From NCBI GenBank assembly GCA_016234735.1, contig JACRAN010000117.1:1-64000 (forward strand): a stretch of 64,000 nucleotides of DNA, in the 5' to 3' direction. The stretch is from Bacteroidota bacterium (lineage in GTDB: Bacteria; Bacteroidota; Bacteroidia; Chitinophagales; Saprospiraceae). The position numbers and the translations under genes are program-made. This document shows positions 1 through 8,572 of the stretch, piece by piece. The notes beneath the pieces were generated by a model. It ran no database searches. It was given only the letters and a program-made list of their open reading frames with translations, and was not told the DNA's origin. How positions within the stretch are numbered: the first letter of the stretch is position 1; each line of letters starts with the position of its first letter.

Positions 1-20
1 ATGACAGGTACTATCTAACA

Positions 21-52
21 ATTTGACAATCAATTATTTGACTGTCAATTTT
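21..52. repeat. Word-repeat element next to def stop
   Basis: A short stretch in which ATTTGAC/TTGACAA words and their complement TGTCAAT alternate. It ends exactly where the def stop codon begins. It looks like part of a longer word-repeat hairpin of the kind seen at many gene ends in this window, but its other half may lie outside the window. Confidence 0.4.
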
Positions 53-624
53 CACCGCTTCACGAACCTCATTTTGTAGTCTGTCTTGATTTCGCCCCGC
101 CGGATTTTTTCGAGTTTTCGCCTGATGAGTTGCTTTTTGATGGGCTTGAGGCGCTCGGTGAACAGCACCCCGTCGATGTGGTCGTACTCGTGCTGTGCGA
201 CCCTGGCGTTGAGGCCGGTGAAAACCTCCTCACATTCCCGGAAGTTTTCGTCTAAGTAGCGCAGGCGGATGTTCCCCGGCCTTTCCACGTCGCCCCGGAT
301 GTCGGGGATACTGAGGCACCCCTCCTCGAAAGACCACGCTGCGCCGTCTTCCTCGATTTTACGGGCGTTGATGAACACTTTTTTTATCGGCGGCTCCTGC
401 GGTTCCTTTTTTTCCTTTTCCTCGTCCTCCTTGGGGTGCGTGTCGATGACGAACAACCGGATGCCGTGCCCCACCTGCGGGGCGGCAAGCCCGACACCGT
501 CGGCATGGTGCATGGTCTCCCACATATTTTCGATGAGGGCCTGCAATTCCGGGTAGTCCGGCGTGATGTCTTCGGCCACTTTTTTCAGCACGGGCTGGCC
601 GTATGCGTATATGGGCAGTATCAT
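52..624 (-). CDS. def: Peptide deformylase
   Basis: Metalloenzyme that removes the formyl group from the N-terminal methionine of nascent proteins in the cytoplasm. All three family motifs are visible in the 190-residue product: GVGLAAPQ at about 43-50, EGCLS at 101-105 with the metal-binding Cys, and HEYDH at 145-149 with the two metal His and the catalytic Glu. An acidic/lysine-rich insert lies at about 64-79, a position where Bacteroidota deformylases often carry a charged loop. The first ATG gives the canonical start MILPIYAYG. The gene lies downstream of ruvX on the same strand, separated by a word-repeat hairpin. Length and motifs fit an active type of the family. Confidence 0.96.
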   Translation of the reverse strand: MILPIYAYGQPVLKKVAEDITPDYPELQALIENMWETMHHADGVGLAAPQVGHGIRLFVIDTHPKEDEEKEKKEPQEPPIKKVFINARKIEEDGAAWSFEEGCLSIPDIRGDVERPGNIRLRYLDENFRECEEVFTGLNARVAQHEYDHIDGVLFTERLKPIKKQLIRRKLEKIRRGEIKTDYKMRFVKR

Positions 625-628
625 TTTT

Positions 629-717
629 GCTGGTTGGCGTTTTGGCTGGTTGATGTTTTGGCAAAATTAGCTGCTTCGCAACCCAATACGCCAAAACGCC
701 AACCAGCCAAAACGCCC
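629..717. repeat. Word-repeat hairpin between ruvX and def
   Basis: Left arm repeats GGTTGGCGTTTTGGCTGGTT-like words. The right arm carries their reverse complement, GCCAAAACGCCAACCAGC. A perfect 18-bp pairing joins 629-646 and 690-707, around a loop of about 43 nt. The element fills the whole gap and its right end touches the ruvX stop codon. The same word returns at 1158-1253 on the other side of ruvX. Confidence 0.8.
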
Positions 718-1137
718 TTAAAATTTACCAATGCTTTTCAAATAATCTTCCAGAATCAGGGCGGCGCTCACCTTGTCCACCAGCGACTTGTCACGGCGCT
801 TTTTTTTGCCGATGCCGCTTTGCAAAATGACCTGTTTGGCGGCCTCGGAAGTGTAGCGCTCATCCTGCATAACCACTTGAACGTCAGGGAATTGCTTGCG
901 CAATTTGTTGACGAAACCCTTCACCAGATGGGCAATCTGCGCCGGATTCCCGTCAGGGTACAGCGGCTCGCCCACCACGATGGTTTCCACCACCTCCTCC
1001 AGCAGGTACTTTTCGATGAACCCCAACAACTCCTGCGTGTGGATGGTTGTCAGGCCCGAAGCGATGATTTGCAGCGGGTCGGTGACGGCGATGCCGGTGC
1101 GCTTGGTGCCGTAGTCGATTCCCATGATTCTTGGCAT
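718..1137 (-). CDS. ruvX: RuvX/YqgF family Holliday junction resolvase-like nuclease
   Basis: RNase H-fold protein of about 139 residues. Family members are implicated in Holliday junction resolution and in pre-16S rRNA 5' end processing. The start MPRIMGIDYGTKRTGIA shows the N-terminal catalytic Asp in GIDYGxKRxG. The motif VVGEPLYPDGN is the counterpart of the usual VVGLPxxxDG, and the tail carries QDERYTSEAA, the second acidic motif. Reading can extend upstream to 1251, but those codons run through a word-repeat hairpin and are not credible, so the ATG at 1137 is chosen. The gene is bracketed on both sides by hairpins built from the same GGCGTTTTGG word. Confidence 0.93.
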   Translation of the reverse strand: MPRIMGIDYGTKRTGIAVTDPLQIIASGLTTIHTQELLGFIEKYLLEEVVETIVVGEPLYPDGNPAQIAHLVKGFVNKLRKQFPDVQVVMQDERYTSEAAKQVILQSGIGKKKRRDKSLVDKVSAALILEDYLKSIGKF

Positions 1138-1157
1138 GGCCGCAAAGATAATTTTAA

Positions 1158-1253
1158 CTGGCGTTTTGGGAACTTGGCGTTTTGGCGCATTGGTAAAATT
1201 TGTTGCTGCTTCCATCCAACACGCTAAAACGCCAATCAGCCAACACGCCAAAA
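1158..1253. repeat. Word-repeat hairpin upstream of ruvX
   Basis: Left part 1158-1193 repeats CTGGCGTTTTGGGAACTTGG-like words. Right part 1212-1253 carries the complementary ACGCTAAAACGCCAATCAGC type. It uses the same word as the hairpin at 629-717. It fills the gap between the ruvX start and the stop codon of the upstream aminopeptidase gene at 1255. Confidence 0.75.
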
Positions 1254-1254
1254 A

Positions 1255-3900
1255 TCACGGTTTCAGCGCGGGGTCGGGGAACGCTGCGTACATATTCTTC
1301 ACCCGGTCGTCCGTCTCCCAGCCTTTGATTCGCTGGATGATTTTCACGATTTCGGCATCTGTTGCTTTGAGTTCCAATTGCCTGGCCGGGTCGTTTTCTT
1401 CTTCGATTTTATTGGCCAAAACTGCGTGCAACTCGTTGATGCTCTTGGTGGACATGAAGCGCATCCAGAACATTTTCTGGGCGTTCAGGGCAATGCCGCT
1501 GATGTTTTCGGCGGCCTTCAACATGCCTGCACCATCAGCTTTTTGGGCGAGTTTGGCGTAGTTCTGCACGAACCCGGCCTGGCTGTACCCGCCCACTTTT
1601 CCGAATTTTTCTTCGAAAAATGTCAACCGCTGCGGGTCGCCCGCCTCCGAGTACAGGCCGGCCACTGCGAGGATGATGCTTTCGTCGTCTTCTTTTTCCA
1701 GCTTTTTGGCAGCGCCGAGGGCAGCGTCCTTGTCCATCACGAGCAGGGTTTCCAGTGCTGCCGACACGACCTTGATGGCGGGGTCGTTTTCGATGGCCCT
1801 GGTCACCAACGGGGCGTATTTTTTGTCTTCGGTTCCGCCGAGTTTCCGAATGGCCGACTCCCGCACGTCGGAGTTGGGGTCTTTTTCGGCCATCTGCGCA
1901 ATGCGTTCCAGCGACTTGTCCTCCATTTTTGAGTTTTCGATGGCAAACAACCGGAAGAGCCAGAATTTTTCGTCCAGCGCTTTTTTTACCACTGCCTGCG
2001 CTTCCGGCGAATCGCTCTCGGTGATTTCGCCCAACGCCCGGATGCGGTGGAGGAAGTTGGGGGCATGTTCGTACTGGTAGATGTACTCGGCCAGGTTTTT
2101 TTCATCGTTGACCTGCGCAAGCAACACGCCGTCGCCATCGAACACGATGAGGTCGGGGTCATGGTCGGCTTCCAGCGTGAAGGTCTGCTGGCGCTGGTTG
2201 ATGCGCACGTTGTGTCGGGTCATTTTGCCCCCGGCGTACACGTCGATGGCCACCGGCAGCACGAACACCGGCGGCATCTCGGCAGCAGCCTGCTCCTGCG
2301 AAACCGTCACCGTCACCTGCTTCAACGCATCGTCGTAGTCGTACTCCACGTTCAGTTCCGGCTGGCCCTCACTGAAAAACCACTGGTTGAAAAACCAGTT
2401 CAGGTCTTCGCCGGTCACGTCCTCGAAAGCGAGGCGAAGCTCGTGGGCCTCCACGTCGGTGAAGGCGTTTTTCTTCAAATAATTTTGCAGCGCCGCAAAA
2501 AAAGCGTCGTCGCCCACGTAGTTGCGGAGCATGTGCAGTACGAGGCCGCCCTTGTTGTAGCTGTGCGCATCGAACATGTCCTCCTTGTCCTCGTAGCCGA
2601 AATGGATGAGCGGATGCACCCCCTGCGCCGCCGACTGCATGTAGCCGTTCAGTTCCGTGAGGCGGTGGAAATCGGCCTCGTCCCTGCCGTGCTTGTGCTC
2701 CAGCCAGAGGTACTCGCTGTAATTGGCGAAGCCCTCGTTCAGCGTCAGGTTCGACCAGCTTTCGCAGGTCACGTAGTCGCCGAACCAGTGGTGGAACATC
2801 TCGTGCGCCACGATATTTTCGTTCTGTCGGTTGTCCACCAGTTCGCGGTCGGTGCCCTGCATGAACTCGCCGAAAACGATGGCCGTCGTGTTCTCCATGG
2901 CCCCGGACACGTAGTCGCGCACCACTACCTGCGAGAGTTTTTGCCACGGGTACTCTACGCCGAGCCTGTCTGAAAAAAACTGGAGCATCTCCGGCGTGTA
3001 GGGGAAAATGTTGCGGGCGTATTTTTCAAACTTCGGCTCCACGTAGTAGTCCACCGTTTTGCCGTTCCAGGTATCCTTCACCACCGCGTACTCGCCGATG
3101 GCAAGCATGACGAGGTACGGGGCATGGGGCAGGTCCATTTTCCAGTAGTCGGTGCGGGTACCGTCGCTGTTTTTTTTCGAAGAAACAAGTACGCCGTTCG
3201 AGAGCGTTTTGAAACGGTCTTCCACCGTCATGGTGATTTCGTCGGTGGCCCGTTCGTTGGGTTTGTCGATGGTGGGGAACCAGCGGGAGTTGTTCTCCGT
3301 CTCGCCCTGTGTCCAGATTTGCTGGGGCTTGCCGTCCTCCTCGCCTTTCGGGTTGATGAAAAACAGGCCCTTGTCGGAACTGATGGCCGCACTGCCGCCC
3401 GACTCGGCAGGCGTGGCCGTGTAGTCGATGAAGAGTTTGTACTCCTGATTTCGGTTGAAAGTTTTACCGAGATGGATGGTCACCTTGCTGCTGTCGTAGT
3501 CGTATTTCAGCGGCTCGTTGCTGCCCTCGAACGTGATTTTGTGAAACTCGAACCCTTTGGCATCCAACACCACTTTGTCGGTGGGGTAGAAGTAGGGTTT
3601 CAGCGTGAGCGTCGCTTTGCCCAGCACCTGCTGCTTCTGCCAGTCGAAGCGGAGGTCGAGTTTGGTGTGCAGCAGGTCGCTCTCCCGTTTGGCGCTGGGG
3701 TTGTAGCTCGGCAGCGTGTAGGAGTCCGTGTCGTTTGCTTCGAGGGGGGCATCCTCTTCGGCGTACTCACTGGGGGCGGTGACGGTGACGGTGTCGAGGT
3801 CCACGTAGTCCGTCTCCGGCAGTAGGATGGCCGAATACTTTTTCGGGGCGCAACTTCCCAGCAGGGAGAAGGCCAGCAACAAAAACAGGAATTTTTTCAT
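1255..3900 (-). CDS. M1 family zinc aminopeptidase, lipoprotein with C-terminal HEAT-like region
   Basis: Predicted surface or periplasmic aminopeptidase of about 881 residues. The chosen ATG at 3900 gives a lipoprotein signal (MKKFLFLLLAFSLLGSC, lipobox LGSC, Cys17). An in-frame upstream extension to 3984 lacks signal-like character. M1 hallmarks are the substrate-binding GAMEN at 333-337, zinc motif HEMFH at 366-370 and the distal zinc Glu in LNEG near 389. After the catalytic and thermolysin-like domains, the last 250 or so residues carry alpha-helical pairs (ALDEKFWLFRLFAIENS, DPNSDVRESAIRKLG) that look like HEAT repeats in place of a classical ERAP-like C-domain. It probably trims peptides outside the cytoplasm. 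Its substrate cannot be told. Confidence 0.93.
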   Translation of the reverse strand: MKKFLFLLLAFSLLGSCAPKKYSAILLPETDYVDLDTVTVTAPSEYAEEDAPLEANDTDSYTLPSYNPSAKRESDLLHTKLDLRFDWQKQQVLGKATLTLKPYFYPTDKVVLDAKGFEFHKITFEGSNEPLKYDYDSSKVTIHLGKTFNRNQEYKLFIDYTATPAESGGSAAISSDKGLFFINPKGEEDGKPQQIWTQGETENNSRWFPTIDKPNERATDEITMTVEDRFKTLSNGVLVSSKKNSDGTRTDYWKMDLPHAPYLVMLAIGEYAVVKDTWNGKTVDYYVEPKFEKYARNIFPYTPEMLQFFSDRLGVEYPWQKLSQVVVRDYVSGAMENTTAIVFGEFMQGTDRELVDNRQNENIVAHEMFHHWFGDYVTCESWSNLTLNEGFANYSEYLWLEHKHGRDEADFHRLTELNGYMQSAAQGVHPLIHFGYEDKEDMFDAHSYNKGGLVLHMLRNYVGDDAFFAALQNYLKKNAFTDVEAHELRLAFEDVTGEDLNWFFNQWFFSEGQPELNVEYDYDDALKQVTVTVSQEQAAAEMPPVFVLPVAIDVYAGGKMTRHNVRINQRQQTFTLEADHDPDLIVFDGDGVLLAQVNDEKNLAEYIYQYEHAPNFLHRIRALGEITESDSPEAQAVVKKALDEKFWLFRLFAIENSKMEDKSLERIAQMAEKDPNSDVRESAIRKLGGTEDKKYAPLVTRAIENDPAIKVVSAALETLLVMDKDAALGAAKKLEKEDDESIILAVAGLYSEAGDPQRLTFFEEKFGKVGGYSQAGFVQNYAKLAQKADGAGMLKAAENISGIALNAQKMFWMRFMSTKSINELHAVLANKIEEENDPARQLELKATDAEIVKIIQRIKGWETDDRVKNMYAAFPDPALKP

Positions 3901-4120
3901 TGAACTTTTTTCTGAAGGCTTTAGAAAATGAGCCTGTGCCGCCGGTTGGAAGGCTGCAAAAAAGGCGGGCAAAGATAAAGACAAATGCGGAAGGGCAGTG
4001 GTGGTTGGGATAGTTATTTGGCTGGTTGGATGACATTGGATTCCCGTAGACTGGTCTTAAAAATCCTCGAAAACAGGCAGTCTACACACGGGATTTGTGT
4101 TGGCTGCCTGTTCCAATCAA

Positions 4121-4798
4121 TTATTCTACAATGGCTGGATTAATATTGAGGATGTTGATATTTACAGACTTTTCTTCAACAGACACGCCACCACTTTTCT
4201 TCAATTCCAATAAAGTCAGGATGGCTTTGTCTATTGTACCCGGCTGACGGTCGTGTTTGTAGCCGTCTGGAATATAGATGTAGAGTTGGGGTTTATTTGA
4301 ACCCATAAAGCAACGCAGAACAGCCAAAGGTTTGTGAGGAGAAAAAAATGTTACTTCAAAAATGGACATTATCGTACCGGTATTAGCAAATGTATAAAGC
4401 CCTGGTTTAACATTTTTTTGCAGTGAGATAAACCTTAGTACACTCATTACCTCCTTTTCACTGTATTGTTTGGTATCATTCCAGTTGAAGCTTTGTGCAA
4501 GAGGAATAGGATTTATTACCCCCTCTTTACTCTTCCAATACGGATCCATTACCCCATTAGTCACAATAACTTGAACATCGAAATCTATCCAACTCTGATT
4601 CTCCGAAAGACCGCCTGATTTTTGCGGTTGAATGAAATAAAATGATTTGTCTTCTGACCGGGCTATTCGATAGCCATCGTCAATCGAATACGAGGCCAAG
4701 TCATCAACGATTTCTTGTAAATCGTCGGAACTCAATCTGCCCTCAACTTTGGAGTGCAGGATGCTCATTAAACTGAGCTTTCTTTGCTGTATATTCAT
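4121..4798 (-). CDS. Hypothetical protein
   Basis: Protein of about 225 residues from the ATG at 4798 (MNIQQRKLSLMSILHSK). A longer in-frame reading reaches 4897 without a better start. I do not recognise the family. It has no signal peptide or membrane segment and looks like a soluble alpha/beta protein with regular hydrophobic strands in the middle (VQVIVTNGVMDPYWKS, FFSPHKPLAVLRCF). The gene and both flanks are clearly richer in A+T than the neighbouring aminopeptidase and receptor genes, and it has no operon partner, which hints at acquisition by transfer. The flanking gap 3901-4120 holds an imperfect hairpin (GTAGACTG at 4046-4053 with CAGTCTAC at 4078-4085). Confidence 0.7.
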   Translation of the reverse strand: MNIQQRKLSLMSILHSKVEGRLSSDDLQEIVDDLASYSIDDGYRIARSEDKSFYFIQPQKSGGLSENQSWIDFDVQVIVTNGVMDPYWKSKEGVINPIPLAQSFNWNDTKQYSEKEVMSVLRFISLQKNVKPGLYTFANTGTIMSIFEVTFFSPHKPLAVLRCFMGSNKPQLYIYIPDGYKHDRQPGTIDKAILTLLELKKSGGVSVEEKSVNINILNINPAIVE

Positions 4799-4981
4799 TT
4801 TGTAAACTTTTGTAGAGCGCTCTAAATAGAGAACCCTGGTGAATGAATTAAGAACTTGTGATGCCTGAATAAATTGGTAGGCAAAAGACCAAGACAATTT
4901 TCAGACAACAAGTTTTAAACGGTGCCAGCAAGAAAATTATTATTGGTCAGAATTGCAATCTATCGAGACTGGTATAAAAAG

Positions 4982-5012
4982 AAAAGCCCACTTGAAAATC
5001 AGGTGGGCTTTT
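4982..5012 (-). terminator. Rho-independent terminator after the DUF4249 gene
   Basis: Stem AAAAGCCCAC (4982-4991) pairs perfectly with GTGGGCTTTT (5003-5012) around an 11-nt loop. On the minus strand it is followed by a T-rich run. It lies 25 bp after the stop of the DUF4249 gene and ends that transcript. Confidence 0.85.
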
Positions 5013-5036
5013 CCGTTTTCACAAGTATTCATTCCA

Positions 5037-5909
5037 CTACTTCGTCACCACCGTCATCACCCGGTCGTAGCTCAGGCCGGTGAAAATGCCGATGGCCCCG
5101 GCATCGCCGCCCAGGTTCGAGATGATGCTGCTCGGCTGCCCGAAGGGGTTGCCGTTCGAGATGATGGCGTTGAAGGTGCTCTCCCAAAAGTCGAAGTACG
5201 CCCGGTCGATATGGAAGATGGTGTTGTAAATCGTGTCGCCCTCCGTGAAATCGTAGCCCGTGCCGAAGACAATTTTTTTATCATCGACATAGTCGTCGTT
5301 GGTGGTGAAATCCTGGTGGGGGATGGAGTCGAGCGAATTCTGGTGGATCATCCGGCGGTAAAAATCCACTGTGTTCGGGTCGTCGGAAATGTAGGTCAGG
5401 CAGCGGGCCAGTGTGTCCTTCTCTTCGTCAAACTCTACCACGATGCTGTCAATCGGCACGACGGGCAGCAGGCGGGTGGTGGCGGTGATGGATTTGCCAT
5501 CAGGCGTGGTGATTTTCAGGCTGAAATCATTGCCGAAATCCTCCGGCACCAGTTCGGCATTGGAGTAGTTGTACAGTTTGCTGGTGAGTGGGTTGAGGAA
5601 CAAGCCGTTGGCCAACACGAAATCCTGGCCGTTGTGCGTGATGGTCACCTCGGCAGAGTCCACGAGTATCTTGTCCACATACCCCAGCAAGTCGCTTGGG
5701 AAGGTCTCGAAGTACGGCGCACTCTTCGACAGCAGGAGCGAAAACGGCTGACCCGGCTCCAAGTAACATTCCACAACGTACTGCGGCTGGTACTCCGGCA
5801 GGTCGAGGTTGATTTCCTTTTCCAGGTGGCCACAGCTTTGCAGGGCAAAAGTGAAAAGGAGAAGGGAAAAAGGAAAAAGGGAAAAGTTTCCCCCAAATAA
5901 TTGATTCAT
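5037..5909 (-). CDS. DUF4249 domain lipoprotein, partner of the TonB receptor
   Basis: About 290 residues from ATG 5909. The N-terminus is a lipoprotein signal with lipobox ALQSC. The mature part begins with the DUF4249 signature (KEINLDLPEYQPQYVVECYL, then EPGQPFSLLLSKSAPYFE). DUF4249 proteins are encoded next to TonB-dependent receptors in Bacteroidota and are thought to act at the outer membrane with them. Here the receptor gene lies directly upstream on the same strand with a 72-bp gap, so the two probably form one transcript. The signal-peptide codons are unusual: 5846-5886 is an A+G word repeat (AAAAGGGAAAAAGG), so the hydrophobic run FSLFPFSLLLFTF is written by low-complexity DNA. Substrate unknown. 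Confidence 0.85.
   Translation of the reverse strand: MNQLFGGNFSLFPFSLLLFTFALQSCGHLEKEINLDLPEYQPQYVVECYLEPGQPFSLLLSKSAPYFETFPSDLLGYVDKILVDSAEVTITHNGQDFVLANGLFLNPLTSKLYNYSNAELVPEDFGNDFSLKITTPDGKSITATTRLLPVVPIDSIVVEFDEEKDTLARCLTYISDDPNTVDFYRRMIHQNSLDSIPHQDFTTNDDYVDDKKIVFGTGYDFTEGDTIYNTIFHIDRAYFDFWESTFNAIISNGNPFGQPSSIISNLGGDAGAIGIFTGLSYDRVMTVVTK
5846..5886. repeat. Word repeat inside a signal-peptide coding region
   Basis: GGCAAAAGTGAAAAGG, GAAGGGAAAAAGG and AAAAAGGGAAAAG words follow each other. They are read in frame on the minus strand as the hydrophobic core of the DUF4249 signal peptide. A similar word (AAGTAAAAAGGAGAAAGG) occurs upstream of xth near 48334. Confidence 0.6.
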
Positions 5910-5956
5910 TCTGACTATCATGGATGGTAAAAATTTTTGATTGAAAAATGGCTCCC

Positions 5957-5993
5957 CAACTCAAAACTCAAAACCCGGAACTCAAAACTTGAA
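5957..5993. repeat. Word repeat at the 3' end of the TonB receptor gene
   Basis: Direct repeats of the word AACTCAAAAC (three near copies). The stop codon of the TonB receptor gene (TCA at 5982-5984 on this strand) is inside one copy. Confidence 0.65.
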
Positions 5994-8336
5994 GTTCCAC
6001 GTCAGCGACCCGATAATCGGGAACAACGACACCTGCTTCGCAGCAATGCCGGTCGGTACGGCCAGCGGGTCCACGAGCGGGTCCACGCCCTCGGCGTATT
6101 TGGGTTCGAGATAGAGAAAAAACGCATTGCGGCGGTTCGTCAGATTGAAGACGCTCAGGGTCAGGTCGCTCTCGCCCCATTTCGGAAAAAACTTATAGAC
6201 GATGCCCAGGTCTGACCGGAAAAAATAGGGCAGACGGAACGCATTCCGCTCGCCGTACACCGGCACAATCGGCTGAAAATCAGCCCCGTAAACATCCTGG
6301 AACACGAAGCGGCCTTGCGGCAACCACGTCCGGTCGCCACTGCCGTACACCACCGTACCGGAGAGCGTGATGCGCCGGCTGAGGTCGTACATCAGCACCA
6401 GCGAGAGGTCGTGGCGGCGGTCGTAGCGGGGGAAAAAATAGCTGCCCTCCCCGGCGAAAATTTTCGTGTCGTCCACCGGCACGAAGTCGCCCCGCTTCAC
6501 CAGCGCCAGCGTGTAGCCGATCCAGCCCCGCAGGCCGCCCTCCTGCTTCTCGATGCCGAGTTCCATGCCATAGCCGTAGCCTTTGCCGACGGCAAATTCG
6601 TTCTCCAGGTAGTCGTTGGCGAAAAGTTGTGCGCCGTCCACGAAGTCCACCTGGTTGCGGAGCCATTTCACGTAGTATTCGTTGGTAATCAGGTACTTGT
6701 CGCCCAAAAGTTTCTCCACGCCGATGGCCACCTGGTCGGAGCGCTGCGGCTCGATTTGTTGGGTGCTGGGGTACCAGATGTCCGTCGGGAGCGCAATGCC
6801 CGACGTGGAAACGAGGTGCTGGTACTGGTACATGCGGGCGTAGCTGGCCTTGAACGACAGGTCGGCATCCACGTTGTACAGCGCCGCGAGGCGAGGCTCG
6901 ATTCCTGCGTAAAATTTGCCGTTGGCGAAGCCCGAAAGCCGCAGCCCGGCGTTGAGTTTCCAGTGCTGGCCGAAGCTCATCTCGTCGGCCATGTAGGCAC
7001 CCATCGAGTAGGCGGTGAAGTCGTTGCCGCCGGAGAAGGACACCGTACCGTCGTCGCTGCCTCCTTTGAGGCGGCCCACGCCAAAGTCGTGGTGGGTTGC
7101 ATTTACCCCAAAACGCAAGACATGGTTGTTGTTCAGGCCATAGTAAAAATCGGATTTCAGGTTGGCATCCTGCACGTCGGAGCCGACCTTGAAAGAGAAC
7201 CCGGTGAGTTTTGTTTCGATGTTGTAATCGTAATCGGAGTAGGTGAACGTGAGGTTGTGGAAGAGTTTGGGTGAAAAAACATGGTTCCATCGGGCAGTGC
7301 CCGTCTTGTTTCCCCAACTGAAACTGAAGTCAAAAAAATCGCCCTCGAAGCCGAACACGTCCCGACCGAAGTAGCCACTGAGGTAGAGGTGGTCTTTTTC
7401 GCCGAGGTCAAAATTCACCTTCGTGTTCAGGTCGTAGAAAAAGTAGTCGGGGATGGGGTTGTAGTCGGGGTTGTCTTCGTTCGATTTGTTGATTTGGCGG
7501 GTGATGAGGTCGGCGTAGGTACGCCGCCCGCTCACGATGAACGACGATTTGTCTTTCTCAATCGGCCCCTCCAGCGTCAGGCGGGAGGTGATGAGGCCGA
7601 TGCCGCCCGTGCCGGCGAAGCGCTGGTTGTTGCCCTCCTTCATCCGCACGTCGATGACCGACGAGAGCCGCCCGCCGTACTGCGCCGGGAAGCCGCCCTT
7701 GTACAGTTTCAGGTCCTTGACGGCATCGGTGTTGAAGGTGCTGAAAAAACCGAACAGGTGGTTGGCATTGTACACCACCGCCTCGTCGAGCACGATGAGG
7801 TTCTGGTCGCCGCCGCCGCCGCGCACGTACAAGCCCGTCGAGCCTTCCGAGCCGCTGGGGATGCCCGGCTTGAGTTGGATGACCTTCAAAATGTCCGACT
7901 CGCCGAGCAGCGCCGGGATGAGTTTCACTTCCCTCGTTGAAATTTCCTCGACGCTCATTTCCGTCGAGCGGATGGATTCCTTGTACGAGTTGGCCTTCAC
8001 CACCACTTCCTTCAACTCGATGCCCGTGCCGAGGCGCACGTTCAGCGCCACGTTTTTTTTGGGTAAAATGCGGTACGTCTTCGGCTGAAAACCCACGAAA
8101 CTGAACTCCACCGAAACGGAGTCGTCGCCCGCTGGCAGGGTCAGCGAGAAAAAACCGTATTCGTTGGTGGTGGAGCCGCTGCCGGAGGCCGCCTCAAAAA
8201 CGGAGGCCCCGATGAGCGTTTCACCGTTGTCGTCGTCTTTCACCGTGCCGCTCACAGTGATTTTCGATGGCTGCGCCGACAGCAGGTTCGCACAGCAAAG
8301 CAGGAGCAGGAGGGGGAAAAGTTTTTTTAGAATCAT
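5982..8336 (-). CDS. TonB-dependent receptor with carboxypeptidase-like N-terminal domain
   Basis: Outer-membrane, energy-coupled receptor of about 784 residues. ATG 8336 gives a signal peptide (MILKKLFPLLLLLCC, then NLLSAQ). Residues about 25-110 form a CarboxypepD_reg-like beta-sandwich (ITVSGTVKDDDNGETLIGAS). A plug domain follows at about 125-230, with GLYVRGGGGDQNLIVLDEA and GGFPAQYGGRLSSVIDVRMK. The rest is a beta-barrel that ends in an aromatic strand (IGSLTWNFKF). It lacks the full SusC architecture and is paired with a DUF4249 lipoprotein, not SusD. The imported substrate is unknown. The stop codon lies within a short word repeat. Confidence 0.93.
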   Translation of the reverse strand: MILKKLFPLLLLLCCANLLSAQPSKITVSGTVKDDDNGETLIGASVFEAASGSGSTTNEYGFFSLTLPAGDDSVSVEFSFVGFQPKTYRILPKKNVALNVRLGTGIELKEVVVKANSYKESIRSTEMSVEEISTREVKLIPALLGESDILKVIQLKPGIPSGSEGSTGLYVRGGGGDQNLIVLDEAVVYNANHLFGFFSTFNTDAVKDLKLYKGGFPAQYGGRLSSVIDVRMKEGNNQRFAGTGGIGLITSRLTLEGPIEKDKSSFIVSGRRTYADLITRQINKSNEDNPDYNPIPDYFFYDLNTKVNFDLGEKDHLYLSGYFGRDVFGFEGDFFDFSFSWGNKTGTARWNHVFSPKLFHNLTFTYSDYDYNIETKLTGFSFKVGSDVQDANLKSDFYYGLNNNHVLRFGVNATHHDFGVGRLKGGSDDGTVSFSGGNDFTAYSMGAYMADEMSFGQHWKLNAGLRLSGFANGKFYAGIEPRLAALYNVDADLSFKASYARMYQYQHLVSTSGIALPTDIWYPSTQQIEPQRSDQVAIGVEKLLGDKYLITNEYYVKWLRNQVDFVDGAQLFANDYLENEFAVGKGYGYGMELGIEKQEGGLRGWIGYTLALVKRGDFVPVDDTKIFAGEGSYFFPRYDRRHDLSLVLMYDLSRRITLSGTVVYGSGDRTWLPQGRFVFQDVYGADFQPIVPVYGERNAFRLPYFFRSDLGIVYKFFPKWGESDLTLSVFNLTNRRNAFFLYLEPKYAEGVDPLVDPLAVPTGIAAKQVSLFPIIGSLTWNFKF

Positions 8337-8572
8337 GTCGGGTGTGTTGGTAAAAAATAGAAGCCGGGAGCAATCGCCCTGGTTTTGATTTTTAGCAAAC
8401 GAAGGATGGGCGGCAAAGGTATCTGCCCTTAACCCGCCCTGTAACAATTTTCTACGAAAAGGGTTTTCCCCTAAACCAGTGGCGGGCGAAATTTGGCGAA
8501 TGGCTTCCCCGTTTTGCCAGTGGCCAAAAAAGATTTTTGAAATGCCGTTCTTTGCCGCGCAAAACCGCCGAC

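Noticed and set aside
1137-1251. Upstream extension of RuvX to 1251
   Set aside because: The added residues are read from a word-repeat hairpin, and the ATG at 1137 gives the canonical family start.
2047-2973. 308-codon open frame antisense to the M1 aminopeptidase
   Set aside because: The aminopeptidase motifs GAMEN and HEMFH are on the other strand in the same interval, and the antisense product shows no family features.
4814-4823. Palindrome AGAGCGCTCT as an operator upstream of the hypothetical gene
   Set aside because: A single 10-bp palindrome with no second copy or regulator gene nearby is not enough evidence.
6315-7274. 319-codon open frame antisense to the TonB receptor
   Set aside because: It lies over the barrel domain of the receptor and its composition is that of a shadow frame.
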